A stretch of 64,000 nucleotides of DNA, taken from Asparagopsis taxiformis (taxonomy: Eukaryota > Rhodophyta > Florideophyceae > Bonnemaisoniales > Bonnemaisoniaceae). Under the pieces are notes generated by a model. It made no database searches, was not told the DNA's origin, and was given only the letters and a program-made list of their open reading frames with translations. The DNA is taken from NCBI GenBank assembly GCA_030407315.1, contig JALQPE010000069.1:186001-250000 (forward strand), written 5' to 3'. Positions 29,127 through 38,737 of the stretch are shown one piece after another. A program made the translations under genes and the position numbers. Position 1 is the first letter of the stretch; each line of letters opens with the position of its first letter.

Positions 29127-30578
29127 TCAACTACGCGCGCGCAGGGTACGTACCTCATCGATTCGACGCAAACTATTCGACGCGCCCACACTCTTGTCGA
29201 CCATTGCGCAGCCCTTGACTAGACTCGTCACCACGATCATGCCAAACATGCCCAGACTTGCGTACATCACTCCGCCCGCCCGCCCCATTCCACCCGACAA
29301 TCTCGCTTGTACGCACCTCCGTTCAAACCACCATTCCACAGCGCTCCGATCCTCAACAGGTATCGTTACGCGAACTCTGGTCCTTCCCTTTCTCAAGCAC
29401 TTGACACCAACCATCACTCGTCGTTGCTCTCCGCCCTTCAATCGTCCACCACTACTTCCTGCTATCCATGCCATCCCAATCTGTCCGTCCTCCGCATGTG
29501 CTGACATATCTCCCAGTCGCACATCGCCCCAAACTTGCTCCCCAATCGATATATGGAACCGAGCAACTCCACTCCATGTTGTGCTCACCCGACTCCCATC
29601 GCCCTCCGCCCCAAATCCCTCCACAGCAACCCCTTCCGCTACAACGTCCCTCCCTCCTCGTCCCCTCCCAACAGACACCGATCGCGCCCTCCCACCCCCG
29701 CAATCCTTCCGCCACGACATCTTCACATCCTCGAACGGCGCCACATTCACCTTTAAATTTACATCAAACATCCCTCGCTCATGGCACGTATACAATATAT
29801 CAAACACAACCCTTCCTCCAGCAACTACTCCGCCGAAATTTGCCCCGCGTAGCTCGGTCTCCACTCCATTCGTGCTTATCTCTGGTCGAGCGAATCGTAG
29901 ACTGCCTCCGTCCTCCATACAAATGTATATACGCGTCGATAGCACTGCCGGTCCAAACGTGACTGACCTTCGTTGCTTCATAGACACATTTTTCCATCCC
30001 GCCCCGTTTGGAGAATAGAATCCATAGTCAAGCCGTTCGTTCACTCCACCACCACATATTTTGACCCATGACACAACAATGTCAACCTCAGTAGCGATTT
30101 GCATCCGCATTTCAATCACGCTGCGTGCTGCATCTTTCCCCCGTTCGCATCGATGCCAAATGGAGATTTCACCACCCTTTTCTTCCAGATCGCTTTCAAA
30201 GTCCAGCACAACCGGCCTTGCACGTCCACCTACCGTTGATGTGATTGGAGCTTGGAAAGAGTACAGGTCGCGGTCACTGTAGGAAAATTCAAAACTTACT
30301 ACATCAGTGTATATACCAAATGTTGTTGGTTTGCAAGTACCCTTAAGGGTACCATTCATCCCGTGCACACATGCTTCCGTCCATTCAGGCGCAGTAGTTC
30401 CTTTCGTTATAACAAAATCTAGAGCACCAATGGCCGTGCCAGGAGGTTTGTACACCATACTGAACTGGGAAAGACTCGCTGGCATGGATGCGGAGGAAGA
30501 GTCGTTGTTGTATATGGTGTCGATCTCAGCTGCTGCAAAGGACAGAAGGAAAAGTAGAGCAAGTTGGAAGACCCCCAT
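29127..30578 (-). CDS. type I membrane protein with K-x-CGGG repeats, copy A (483 aa)
   Basis: I do not recognise the family. Residues 1-18 are a signal peptide (MGVFQLALLFLLSFAAAEID). The lumenal part holds repeats of ~115 residues. Each has a β-rich pattern (V-x-F/V ... C-x-x-x-G-x-x-x-V-x-V) ending in Trp/Phe-x-K-x-C and usually GGG: SWVKICGGG at residues 170-178 and SWRKDCGGG at 288-296. A third unit, VEWWFERRC, lies near 405. A Gly/Arg/Val-rich low-complexity stretch follows the second CGGG. One transmembrane segment (MYASLGMFGMIVVTSLV) lies ~45 residues from the C-terminus. A homologue lies head-to-head at 31,374-32,954. Confidence 0.72.
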   Translation of the reverse strand: MGVFQLALLFLLSFAAAEIDTIYNNDSSSASMPASLSQFSMVYKPPGTAIGALDFVITKGTTAPEWTEACVHGMNGTLKGTCKPTTFGIYTDVVSFEFSYSDRDLYSFQAPITSTVGGRARPVVLDFESDLEEKGGEISIWHRCERGKDAARSVIEMRMQIATEVDIVVSWVKICGGGVNERLDYGFYSPNGAGWKNVSMKQRRSVTFGPAVLSTRIYICMEDGGSLRFARPEISTNGVETELRGANFGGVVAGGRVVFDILYTCHERGMFDVNLKVNVAPFEDVKMSWRKDCGGGRARSVSVGRGRGGRDVVAEGVAVEGFGAEGDGSRVSTTWSGVARFHISIGEQVWGDVRLGDMSAHAEDGQIGMAWIAGSSGGRLKGGEQRRVMVGVKCLRKGRTRVRVTIPVEDRSAVEWWFERRCVQARLSGGMGRAGGVMYASLGMFGMIVVTSLVKGCAMVDKSVGASNSLRRIDEVRTLRARS

Positions 30579-31373
30579 TGCAGCAGCTTTCGCAGATACC
30601 GCCGCGTCCCGGAATCAATGTGGATTGATCGCAGTAGAACAAAACAATATACCTCCTACTTAATTTCCGAAGAGCGCCAACATAGAAACAACATGAATCG
30701 AGAAATCTGCTCAGGAAACTACGATGTCTCCTGTCAAAAACCAATTGTGCCTGGAAATGAGACAAACATGGATTCATGAATTAGCGTGGTTTCGGCTTGA
30801 AAAGCGTTGGTCCTTGCCTCTCCTTGTCGCGTATGCTGACAATTCCATGTACATATGGTCCAATGTTTTAAAATGTTGAGCTGCGACGCACTTGGAACTT
30901 GAACGCAACACGTAACATCACTTGCTCTGTTCTGTACGTTTCAAGCTCGATAAATCCCTCCCCGTTATTTGTCAGGCACTTATCTGTCCAACACAATCAA
31001 TGCGCAGCACTTAATGCTCTCCATGTGTCAGTAGTAGAAGTGCATTTATCGCTCCACAGACCCGTTACCAAAATCTTTCCTCTTCCGCATTTTTGGCTCT
31101 GCAATACACACAACAACATATGACTAGCAGCAGAGCGTTCACTTTCAGTTGTTCTGCTTCAATGCAATATTGCCCAACCTCACAAACAGATTCCTCTTCC
31201 CAACATTCATACCCAACAAATCTTCTTTCAGGCCAGTTCTTGATATTGAAATCAACCTTTTCTGTAGCTGCACACTTTCCCTCTCCTCGGGCATTCTGAT
31301 TTTCTCTTGGTCTAATCACCTTCGTGGCACGGCTGCGCACCGATTTCCTGGTTGCACAGAGATCTGAGGAGAT
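30579..31373. other. bidirectional promoter region of the K-x-CGGG pair
   Basis: 795 bp between the start codons of two divergent paralogs. No gene was seen. It may hold a shared promoter; no clear TATA box was identified. Confidence 0.4.
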
Positions 31374-32954
31374 ATGGTATACCAGCATTCCGTCTTCATT
31401 TTGACGCTCCTTATTCATATTAATGTCATCGTTGTTGCTCTTTTGCCAGCACCGTTAGCATCCCCTGCCAAATCACAAAGTAAGTCCGCAGATTCGGTGA
31501 TTGCGTCTGAGACTGCCTATGATCTATTCAGTCTTTACCTTGCACCGCACGCGGAAGAAAGTTGGAAGGAGGGCAAGGTCGAAAAGGAACTCGTCTTCAA
31601 AAATGGAGACGTCCAGGACCATTGGCTTCCCACACCATCCATCGTGGATGTCGAAGAACCAAACGTAGATCACCTGTTTCGACATGATGAATACAGTGAC
31701 CGTATTTCCTTTGAGTTCTTTTTCGGAACCTTTCCAAAATATGACATTTCCAAACCTACTTGTACGGTTTCTGACTCCTCTATCGCAAACCCGAAAGTAA
31801 TCGAGTTTCAAATTGATTCTGAGGAACGTTCTGGATCCTTTTCTATAGTTTACGATTGCCATCGACATCCGACATCATCAGAGCTGAGGAATGTGACGGT
31901 ATCAGTCATTGTTCCAGTGGTCACTGGCCTTTCCGTGTTATTCTCCTTTCGCAAGACATGTGGCGGTGGTGAACATAACTTTCTTGAATTCGGGTACTAC
32001 GAGGAATCACAGAATGCTGCCTCTGAAGTCAGTAGAGTACCGTTTTCTAGAGCCAAAAACACGCTGCGCGTAGGTCCACATGTGGTCAGCACCAAGCTGT
32101 TTCTCCATCTGCACCACCCTGCAGGATCACAAGAGTTTTTCCACATAACTACAAATACGTCAAGCAATGATTTAACTATCAGCACGCGTGGACCGACTTT
32201 CGGCGGTGTTCTACGACCTCCAGAATCGGCGATCATCCACATACTATACGATTGCCGCGGAAAAGGGGAAGTTGAAGTTTCAATTGCTATACCAATATAT
32301 CCGTTCCACGCTTTGACGGCATCATGGATCAAAGATTGTGGTGGTGGGATCGCTGAGGGCTTGAACGTTGGAAGTTCAGCACAGCAATTGAATGATATAG
32401 TTCATGCCGGGGTATCAACTGATAGATGGGCGCTCGCTTTACAGACTAGTAGTGAACGAATTGACTCCGAAGCACCCGTCATCAACTCATCAATTCGTTG
32501 GAAAGACATATGGCTTGCAAATGATGGAATTCCGGTTCATCTTGCACCGCCCATTATTACTTTGGAAAAGCCGTACATGCTGAATGTGATATTCCTCCCG
32601 ACCTTTAAATCGCGACGGAATTTGTTTTCACCGCAGCAGGGTGGACTGATGCCCACGGGTGCTAATTTACGACTACGCCTGCAATTTATTTGTACTAGGA
32701 AAGGTCGATCGTTGGTTATAGTTACTTTCCCGATCAAATCGTTTTCAAATGTTGACTTTGGATTGGTGAAGGAATGTCGGGCTCCCCATAGATATGTCCA
32801 TTCTGGGTTTCTGCGAACTGCCAATAGTGTGATGGTTACTGTTTCCTTGTTCATATCTGCAATAGCAGTCGTTTGGTGGAAGATGCAGTTCCGGCAAGAA
32901 AAAGGTGTTCCAGTAGAGAAACCAGTTTCTGCGCACATGGGGGCCTGTAGGTGA
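31374..32954 (+). CDS. type I membrane protein with K-x-CGGG repeats, copy B (526 aa)
   Basis: Homologue of the 29,127-30,578 gene. It has a signal peptide or anchor at residues 5-25 (HSVFILTLLIHINVIVVALL), then the same repeat. SFRKTCGGG is at residues 191-199, SWIKDCGGG at 317-325 and FGLVKECRAP near 465. Each unit is preceded by a Cys in a C-x-x-x-G or C-x-x-H turn (YDCHRHP, YDCRGKGEVEV, FICTRKGRSLVIV), so each repeat probably has one disulfide between its two cysteines. A shared middle motif GPTFGGV/GANFGGV sits before the second repeat. A transmembrane segment (SVMVTVSLFISAIAVVWW) and a short basic tail end the protein. Function is unknown; a surface or endomembrane receptor-like role is only a topology-based guess. 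Confidence 0.74.
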   Translation: MVYQHSVFILTLLIHINVIVVALLPAPLASPAKSQSKSADSVIASETAYDLFSLYLAPHAEESWKEGKVEKELVFKNGDVQDHWLPTPSIVDVEEPNVDHLFRHDEYSDRISFEFFFGTFPKYDISKPTCTVSDSSIANPKVIEFQIDSEERSGSFSIVYDCHRHPTSSELRNVTVSVIVPVVTGLSVLFSFRKTCGGGEHNFLEFGYYEESQNAASEVSRVPFSRAKNTLRVGPHVVSTKLFLHLHHPAGSQEFFHITTNTSSNDLTISTRGPTFGGVLRPPESAIIHILYDCRGKGEVEVSIAIPIYPFHALTASWIKDCGGGIAEGLNVGSSAQQLNDIVHAGVSTDRWALALQTSSERIDSEAPVINSSIRWKDIWLANDGIPVHLAPPIITLEKPYMLNVIFLPTFKSRRNLFSPQQGGLMPTGANLRLRLQFICTRKGRSLVIVTFPIKSFSNVDFGLVKECRAPHRYVHSGFLRTANSVMVTVSLFISAIAVVWWKMQFRQEKGVPVEKPVSAHMGACR

Positions 32955-33004
32955 TTCATCTAGGCTGAGGCAAGGGGTTGATAACTTAATAGAAGATATA
33001 GGTA

Positions 33005-33217
33005 TCATTCAATTTCAGCTGGGCTATTATGGTCCTTGCGGTCTTGTTTGACATCTTCCAAACATTTTTGCCATCGTTTAATCTCTTTGCGGCACTTCTT
33101 CTCGTCATAGCTCCTGCGCTTAAGACAGGTTTGAATAGCACAAGCATATGTATGACACACTTTCTCTTCGAAACTCATGACATCACCATCAACAGTAGCT
33201 TGCTTCTTCCACACCAT
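33005..33217 (-). CDS. CMC4: twin CX9C protein, CMC4 type (70 aa)
   Basis: A small mitochondrial intermembrane-space protein of the twin CX9C class, imported by the Mia40 relay and linked to respiratory complex assembly. Two CX9C pairs are exact: CHTYACAIQTC and CRKEIKRWQKC. The linker LKRRSYDEKK and the extra Cys inside the first pair match CMC4 (human p8/MTCP1 neighbour protein) closely. The first ATG is at 33,217 (MVWKKQATVDG); an upstream TTG-started extension is open but not needed, and 70 residues is the normal length. Its stop lies 50 bp from the stop of the convergent membrane-protein gene. Confidence 0.85.
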   Translation of the reverse strand: MVWKKQATVDGDVMSFEEKVCHTYACAIQTCLKRRSYDEKKCRKEIKRWQKCLEDVKQDRKDHNSPAEIE

Positions 33218-33716
33218 TTCGCAGGTAGTTGAGCTTGCAGCCAAATGATAACGGGTAGATTGTCCGACACAAAATCAATCTAAATTGGTCTCCGAAGATG
33301 GCGTTGAGTGAACACCCTCGTAGAAAGATGCGTTGGGCCCTTCTCTCGCGAACTTGTGGGTCGCTCAATTTCTGAAACTTTTTCAGCGAGTGAAACACGT
33401 TGAGAAGTCATCAGCAGCTAATTGCATCTACCTCGAAGTATAAAGACACGACAGATTTCACCCAGTGCATAATCACCGCTGCAGTCGTCAGTCTTACACT
33501 TGTACATAGCTCGGTTGCAGCTCTCATGTGTAACTTCCTTCCTTACCTAGCTATAATAATAGACTTGTTCACCCCCTCGCACTACGATGCAAAAACGTGC
33601 TATGAAAAGTTTCAATGCTTGTAACAGCCGAATCGCTGGTGCAATGTGGCTTGGATGTTTGGTTAGTTGACGATCGAGACTTTTGGCATTGCAACAAAAT
33701 TTAATAGAGCATTGTG
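33218..33716. other. intergenic region
   Basis: 5' flank of CMC4 and 3' flank of GPN3. No feature was recognised. Confidence 0.35.
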
Positions 33717-34606
33717 TTACTCTTCATCTTCCTCATCTGGAATTCTAATGTTGACATCAATTTCATCGTCGTACTGAAGAGCGTGATCTGCTTGTAGTAA
33801 AACATCAGCCAACGATTCGTCACTGCTGACGTCTAAAGGCACAAAGCTGATCATACTGAACTCATCAAGTAGATTTCCCATGGCCGCGTTCAGCTTTAGA
33901 AATCGAGGGCCAGTGTGTTCTGACAGCTCCTCCATCAGTTGTTCAGTATCTGGGAACATAAATTCTTCAAGACGCCGCTTGTCAATTCCCCTAGCTAGAT
34001 CCATTTTAGACATTACGTTCAAATGGGGAACTTCCAATTGAATCATTGCAGATAAAGCTGTGATACATCCTCCAAAGAACTTTGCTGCATCTGCCATAAA
34101 CTGCGAGTCGAGGAAGTACAGCGCTTGTATGCGGAAATCCCAGTTCTGCAGCTTTGTAATTAGTTGTTTCATAAATGGAAAATGAGTGTAGAGCTCAATT
34201 TGACCGGGAAGGTCAAAAATAACGTAGTCATTGTCAATGTAAGCGTCTAGCTTATCCTCCAGCCACTCGATATTTTCCAAAAGGAATTCCATACAATATA
34301 CCAGGGCTCCATTGGGACCCATTTCCAGTTCTTGTCCAACATCATCTACAGAGATCAACTCGCGGACATCCACCGACATGGCATATTTGAAGTCCTCAGC
34401 AGCCTACCAGCGTAGAAAAGGTTGACGATTAAGCGTTAGAATAGATCCACCAGAGCAGAAAGAACGGTATGTGTAATACGTACTGGGTCAAGATTAATGA
34501 CATGTAGTGCTCGACGCTGATCATTGCAATAGCGTTGTAGTTCAGCGCAGTATGTGCTCTTCCCAGAACCAGCAGGCCCAAGAACAACTTGGGCAAATTT
34601 TACCAT
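33717..34606 (-). CDS. GPN3: GPN-loop GTPase 3, two exons (269 aa)
   Basis: A small GTPase needed for assembly and nuclear import of RNA polymerase II. Exon 1 is 34,606-34,484 (41 codons) with the P-loop GPAGSGKSTYC. An 80-nt intron follows, and exon 2 is 34,403-33,717. The join reads NLDP-AAEDFKYA, exactly the family's conserved NLDPAAE. Then come the GPN loop (GPNGALVYCMEF), DLPGQIELYTH with the catalytic-type switch region, and the base-recognition segment VMSKMDLA. The start MVKFAQVVLGPAGSGKST and length favour GPN3 over GPN1 or GPN2. The C-terminus is acidic (PDEEDEE). Confidence 0.93.
34404..34483 (-). other. GPN3 intron (80 nt)
   Basis: Donor GTACGT and acceptor TAG on the minus strand, phase 0. 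Removing it restores the conserved NLDPAAE junction. Confidence 0.88.
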
Positions 34607-35117
34607 CAGAACGTTCGCTCAAGGACACATTTTAGATTCTTTTAGAACAGAGCGCCGCAAACTATCGGGATGCAACTAGAGAAAAAAAAATTATTCTATG
34701 CGGCGGCTCCCTTCATTTGCGGCAAACTGAAAGCTGTTGTTTCAACGCTGTGACAGGTTGTCATTCAACAATGTCACTTTGGATTAAACGATTACATCAG
34801 ATGCTAAATCTAATACAAATCTAAAACATTTGTCCTATTAGCCAATTGAAATGAAGCAAGTCACACGTTTCCGTCAATAATATATCGCCAAGTACCACAA
34901 AAAAAGACGTCGTCGACATCGCCGGATACAGCGCAGGTGATGTAGCCATGCTGTTCATCGCACCAAGTATCGCTCCGCATTAGCTTTCTTTACTCGATAG
35001 AGAAAACGAAGAGCCAGTACGGTCGACCGGCACAGCCTTAATCTGTCCCCGTAACGCTCTCTCGGAACATAACAGCGGAAAAGTAATACCACGCGCGCGC
35101 ATCTCAACTAATCCACC
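34607..35117. other. divergent promoter region GPN3 / RPLP0
   Basis: 511 bp between start codons. No gene. The RPLP0 ATG has a strong context (CCACCATG). Confidence 0.4.
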
Positions 35118-36250
35118 ATGCCTGCACTCGCCGAACCTGAAGTTCAGGATGAAGAGGTTCCAATCAAGCCGAAGATGGTCAAGAAGATGGCTTATTTCAA
35201 CCGTCTTCAAGCCGCTTTTGATGAATATGACCAAGCCTTTCTCGTGAACGCAGATAATGTTGGATCAAAGCAAATGCAGGAGATCCGCTTGAAAACAAGA
35301 GGCGACTGGTACGTGGCAAATTCTTCAAACATAGATCCGGTTGTTTCTTCAGCACAAAGGCTGCACCATTGGATTGCTTCGTTCTTTTTTACGTCGTGTT
35401 TTGCATTACTCTAACATCCATATGTTTACGACCTGTTGCACCTCGAAGTCTTCTCATTTTTGGAAAGAACACGCAAATGCGCAAAGCAATTATGCAAAAG
35501 GCCGAGTCAAACCCGGAGCTTGCCCCCATTTGCGATCATCTGAGAGGAAATGTGGGATTTGTATTCACTCGTGGAAACCTCAAGGAAGTTCGAGATGGCA
35601 TTGTGGAGAACAAGGTCCCCGCTCCTGCTCGTGCCGGTGCGATCGCGCAAGTCGGTGTCACTATCCCTGCAGGTTTGACTGGTATGGAGCCGACACAGAC
35701 TAGTTTCTTCCAGGCCTTGAATATCCCTACCAAGATTAATCGCGGTCAGATCGAAATTATGTCTGAGGTAACCTTGTTCAAACAAGGTGAGAAGGTCACT
35801 TCGTCTGAGGTTGCGCTCTTGACCAAGATGAATATCAAGCCATTTTCTTACGGTCTTGTATTCAAGCAAGTGTATGATAAGGGAAGCCTGTACTCTCCGG
35901 ATGTATTGGACATCACTGACGATCGCCTGACATCATCTGTGCTTGAAGGAATTGCAAACATTGCTTCATTGTCATTGGCTATGGGCTATCCTACACAGGC
36001 CTCGGCACCGCATTCGATCATGAATGGTCTGCAGAACTTGGTTGCCATCTCGTTGGTAACCGACTATGTCTGCAAGCCGGCGGAGAAGATCAAGGCCATT
36101 CTAGATGATCCCGAAGCTCTCGCTGCAATGGCTGCTGCCGCTGCATCGTCAGCACCGGCGGCTGATGCGGGTGAGGCTGCCCCTGCAGCTGCGGAAGAGG
36201 AAGAATCTGAGGAGGAAGAAGAAGACATGGACTTTGATTTGTTCGATTAA
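35118..36250 (+). CDS. RPLP0: 60S acidic ribosomal protein P0, two exons (330 aa)
   Basis: The uL10 base of the ribosomal P-stalk, which binds rRNA and recruits elongation factors. Exon 1 is 35,118-35,308; a 140-nt intron follows; exon 2 is 35,449-36,250. The join gives RGDCLLIFGKNTQMRKA, aligned without gaps to the RG-x5-GKNT-MRKA signature of P0. Other landmarks are NVGSKQMQEIR, GNVGFVFTRGNL, TGMEPTQTSFFQALNIPTKI and the Ala-rich hinge. The C-terminus EEEDMDFDLFD is the stalk tail that contacts translation factors. The short N-terminal extension before MVKKMAYFNRL is somewhat longer than in animals. MESH1 ends 43 bp away on the other strand. Confidence 0.96.
35309..35448 (+). other. RPLP0 intron (140 nt)
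   Basis: Donor GTACGT (identical to that of the GPN3 intron) and acceptor GAAG, phase 2. The spliced frame restores the P0 signature. Confidence 0.88.
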
Positions 36251-36293
36251 TTACGAATATGTAAACGATTGTTTCCATGGTGATGTGTATAGT

Positions 36294-36896
36294 TTATTGT
36301 TGAGAAGCGTTTTCGATAGCCTTTTGTCTTTGTGCAAATACGTCATCTAATGCCTTTTCCAGGTATTGATTGGTACCACGAAGTCCGTGTACCACTTTCT
36401 CTCCCCAGTCAAAGTAATCAGCTACACGTTGGGGCGACCATCCAACCGGAGTAGTGGTTAACAAATCGGTCAAATTATCCAGTTTATCAGCCAGTTTCAC
36501 AAGTTTAGCTTCGGTGGAGACGTGCGGCGCATGATCAATCTGTTGTTGCTTCCTCACTTGTTTTGGTAACGTCTTATCATCGGTAACCTCTCGAACGATG
36601 GCAGCAATTTGTGAGCCAAACCTGTGTGTGATCTCCTCGAATGATGTATCGGTATCCTCGACCGTGTCATGGAGTAGTGCAGAAATGAGGACACGAATAT
36701 CTGTGACTTTGGCAACTTTTGTCAGTAGATCGGCCACACGGATTGGATGGCATATATAAGGCGTCTGTTGAATGTTTTTTCGGCGCTGATACTTGTGTTT
36801 CTCAGCACTGAAATGCACGGCGTCGAGCACGAGAGATATTTGGGCGGTGGCGGTTGAATTGACAGCTAGATGGTTGGCTGGCGAAGATGTCGACAT
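36294..36896 (-). CDS. MESH1: MESH1-type (HDDC3) pyrophosphohydrolase (200 aa)
   Basis: An HD-domain hydrolase of the SpoT/MESH1 family, which removes pyrophosphate from ppGpp and, in animals, also acts on NADPH. HD residues are seen in ICHPIRVADLL, LLHDTVEDTDTSFEEI and KLVKLADKLDNLTDLL, giving the metal-binding H...HD...D set. There is no synthetase, TGS or ACT domain, so it is a stand-alone hydrolase rather than a plastid RSH. The first ATG is at 36,896 (MSTSSPANHLAVN). No targeting signal is clear from this start, although an upstream in-frame TTG extension is hydrophobic. Confidence 0.88.
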   Translation of the reverse strand: MSTSSPANHLAVNSTATAQISLVLDAVHFSAEKHKYQRRKNIQQTPYICHPIRVADLLTKVAKVTDIRVLISALLHDTVEDTDTSFEEITHRFGSQIAAIVREVTDDKTLPKQVRKQQQIDHAPHVSTEAKLVKLADKLDNLTDLLTTTPVGWSPQRVADYFDWGEKVVHGLRGTNQYLEKALDDVFAQRQKAIENASQQ

Positions 36897-38737
36897 GGAT
36901 GTTTGGGAAGCGATCGCGAATGCCAACAAGAAGGCGATGAGTGCACAAATGAGTGTGACGATGAGGGGCAGGTAGGGGGCAGCGCGGCGCAGCGCAGTGT
37001 GGAGCGAGCGGTGAACACAACGACAATTGTATGTTTTGACAGCTGTTGGTTACAATAAACGGCTGCGGATATATACAATATTTGCTGGGTTTTTGTATTT
37101 ACGAGAATAAGTGAGCCAACCATCTCACTCGCTCAAACCTACTTGCTGATCTACCCGCTCGGTTGCGTTGCGACCGACGCAAGTTGCCGAAGATGCCTAC
37201 TGGGGCAAGCTGGTGAATACAGTCAGTCGCTATTGTGATATATGGTGAACGGAACCTGTCGCGAAAAACGTTTCGGCGTATTCAATCAGTGTTTTTGGGG
37301 GCATTGATGTGTGCTGCTGCAGGTTTGTTTGACGCTTCTATATTAATTAGTATGGAAAGCATGTAGTACCTACTCGCCGCACAACCTAACCGATTGATGA
37401 TCAACAGATGTTAGTGGTGCAAGTTGGACTTGGACTGTAAACGAGTGCAACTTGCACGTGTAGTGGCAATTTGGTTGCATCTGACGAATTGTCAGGACGG
37501 CGACATGATGACGATAGAAAGAACGGGAGAAATAGCGGTTTGTGTGGGGCGAGACATTGCAACATGCGATGGGATCGTCGAGCTAAAGGAAGTGAGAGCC
37601 AAAGATCGTTGGACGGACTGTATACGGCAACGTGTCGACTGAGTTAATTCTACTTTGCACATTGCTGGAGGTTGAAGATTTGACGGAAAGCATATGCCTG
37701 GTCTAGCGAGCGCTGTTTCATGTAATGAAAGGTTTCATGCGGCATTACAGCCGTTGTAGTTATGTGCGTCCCAAGGCAGTACGTAGTGGCCATTTGATAT
37801 GCAAGTCAAGGTACGAAGAGAGGCGGGACGATGAATGGATGGTTGGCAACGTTTGGAGTGGGCAAGTCGCTGTGCACTGGCAGCTGGGCTTGTCGATCGA
37901 TCAGTGTAGGTAGGTTGGATGAATATTATAGATATTGCGACTCTGGGGCGGGGCAGGGTAGGGCGTGGTGAGGCGAGGCGACGACAGGCTTGTTGTCGCA
38001 AGAGTGGTGTGCGCACGGCAAGCGTGGCCTGGTAAGTAGTATGGTCAGACATAAACTGACAGTGTTGGCAGGTAATCGATACACGCTGCGGTGGAAGGAT
38101 CACATTGTACGAGTGTATGTCGAGCTGTGTTGTGCTGTGTTTTGCTGTGCTGTCTGTGGACTGGGCAGGGCAACGGCACAAGACAATTGAATTGGCAGAG
38201 CGCAGGTCGTTGCGGCGTGGCGCGGCGCGGCGCAAAGCGACTTTGGCGCAGGACGGCGCTCCTGCCAAGCACGAGCGAGTGGACGAGAGAAATCAGCTGC
38301 ACCACTTACAACTACAACGTTGAACTGGTGGACACCAATGGATCGGCTGTGACTGCACAGCGATGCATGATACAGTACAAGTGGCACGCATTGTCACTCA
38401 TCACATTGTCGTAAACTAAAATCCATGACGCTCCCGCCCATAACATGTTGCAATATACGCCGTACGGTACATGACTGCAGCCGTAAAGTAAAACTATGCC
38501 CAGCTCGACTCGGCCCCGCCCCGCCCCCTACGACCCGTCCGCACTCCGACCCGGCTCAGCTTTCCAAGCCTTAGTCCTTACCTCTCTGCCGTACCGCTGC
38601 CCCATCGTCAACAACAATACGTCACTTCAGCTTTCTGCTGCAGTGCTACCTCTACGTCCTCGCCACAACCCTGCTCGTACCTCATTCCGCCATGATTCGA
38701 TCCTCACACATCCCCTCTTAACCACCATCTTGTTCAC
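36897..38737. other. 1.8 kb intergenic region
   Basis: Between divergent MESH1 and the Myb-like gene. Contains GC- and GT-rich low-complexity DNA (notably 38,115-38,160, alternating GTGCTGT) and no convincing gene. A 177-codon minus frame (37,735-38,268) is Ser/Arg/Pro-rich and looks random. Confidence 0.4.

Noticed and set aside
29023..30018. 331-codon + strand frame, Pro/Thr/Ser-rich
   Set aside because: It is the antisense shadow of the type I membrane protein gene; its composition is typical of a reversed Gly/Val/Arg-rich frame and it has no motif.
37735..38268. 177-codon minus frame
   Set aside because: Low-complexity Ser/Arg/Pro composition in GC/GT-rich DNA; no start context or homology signal.
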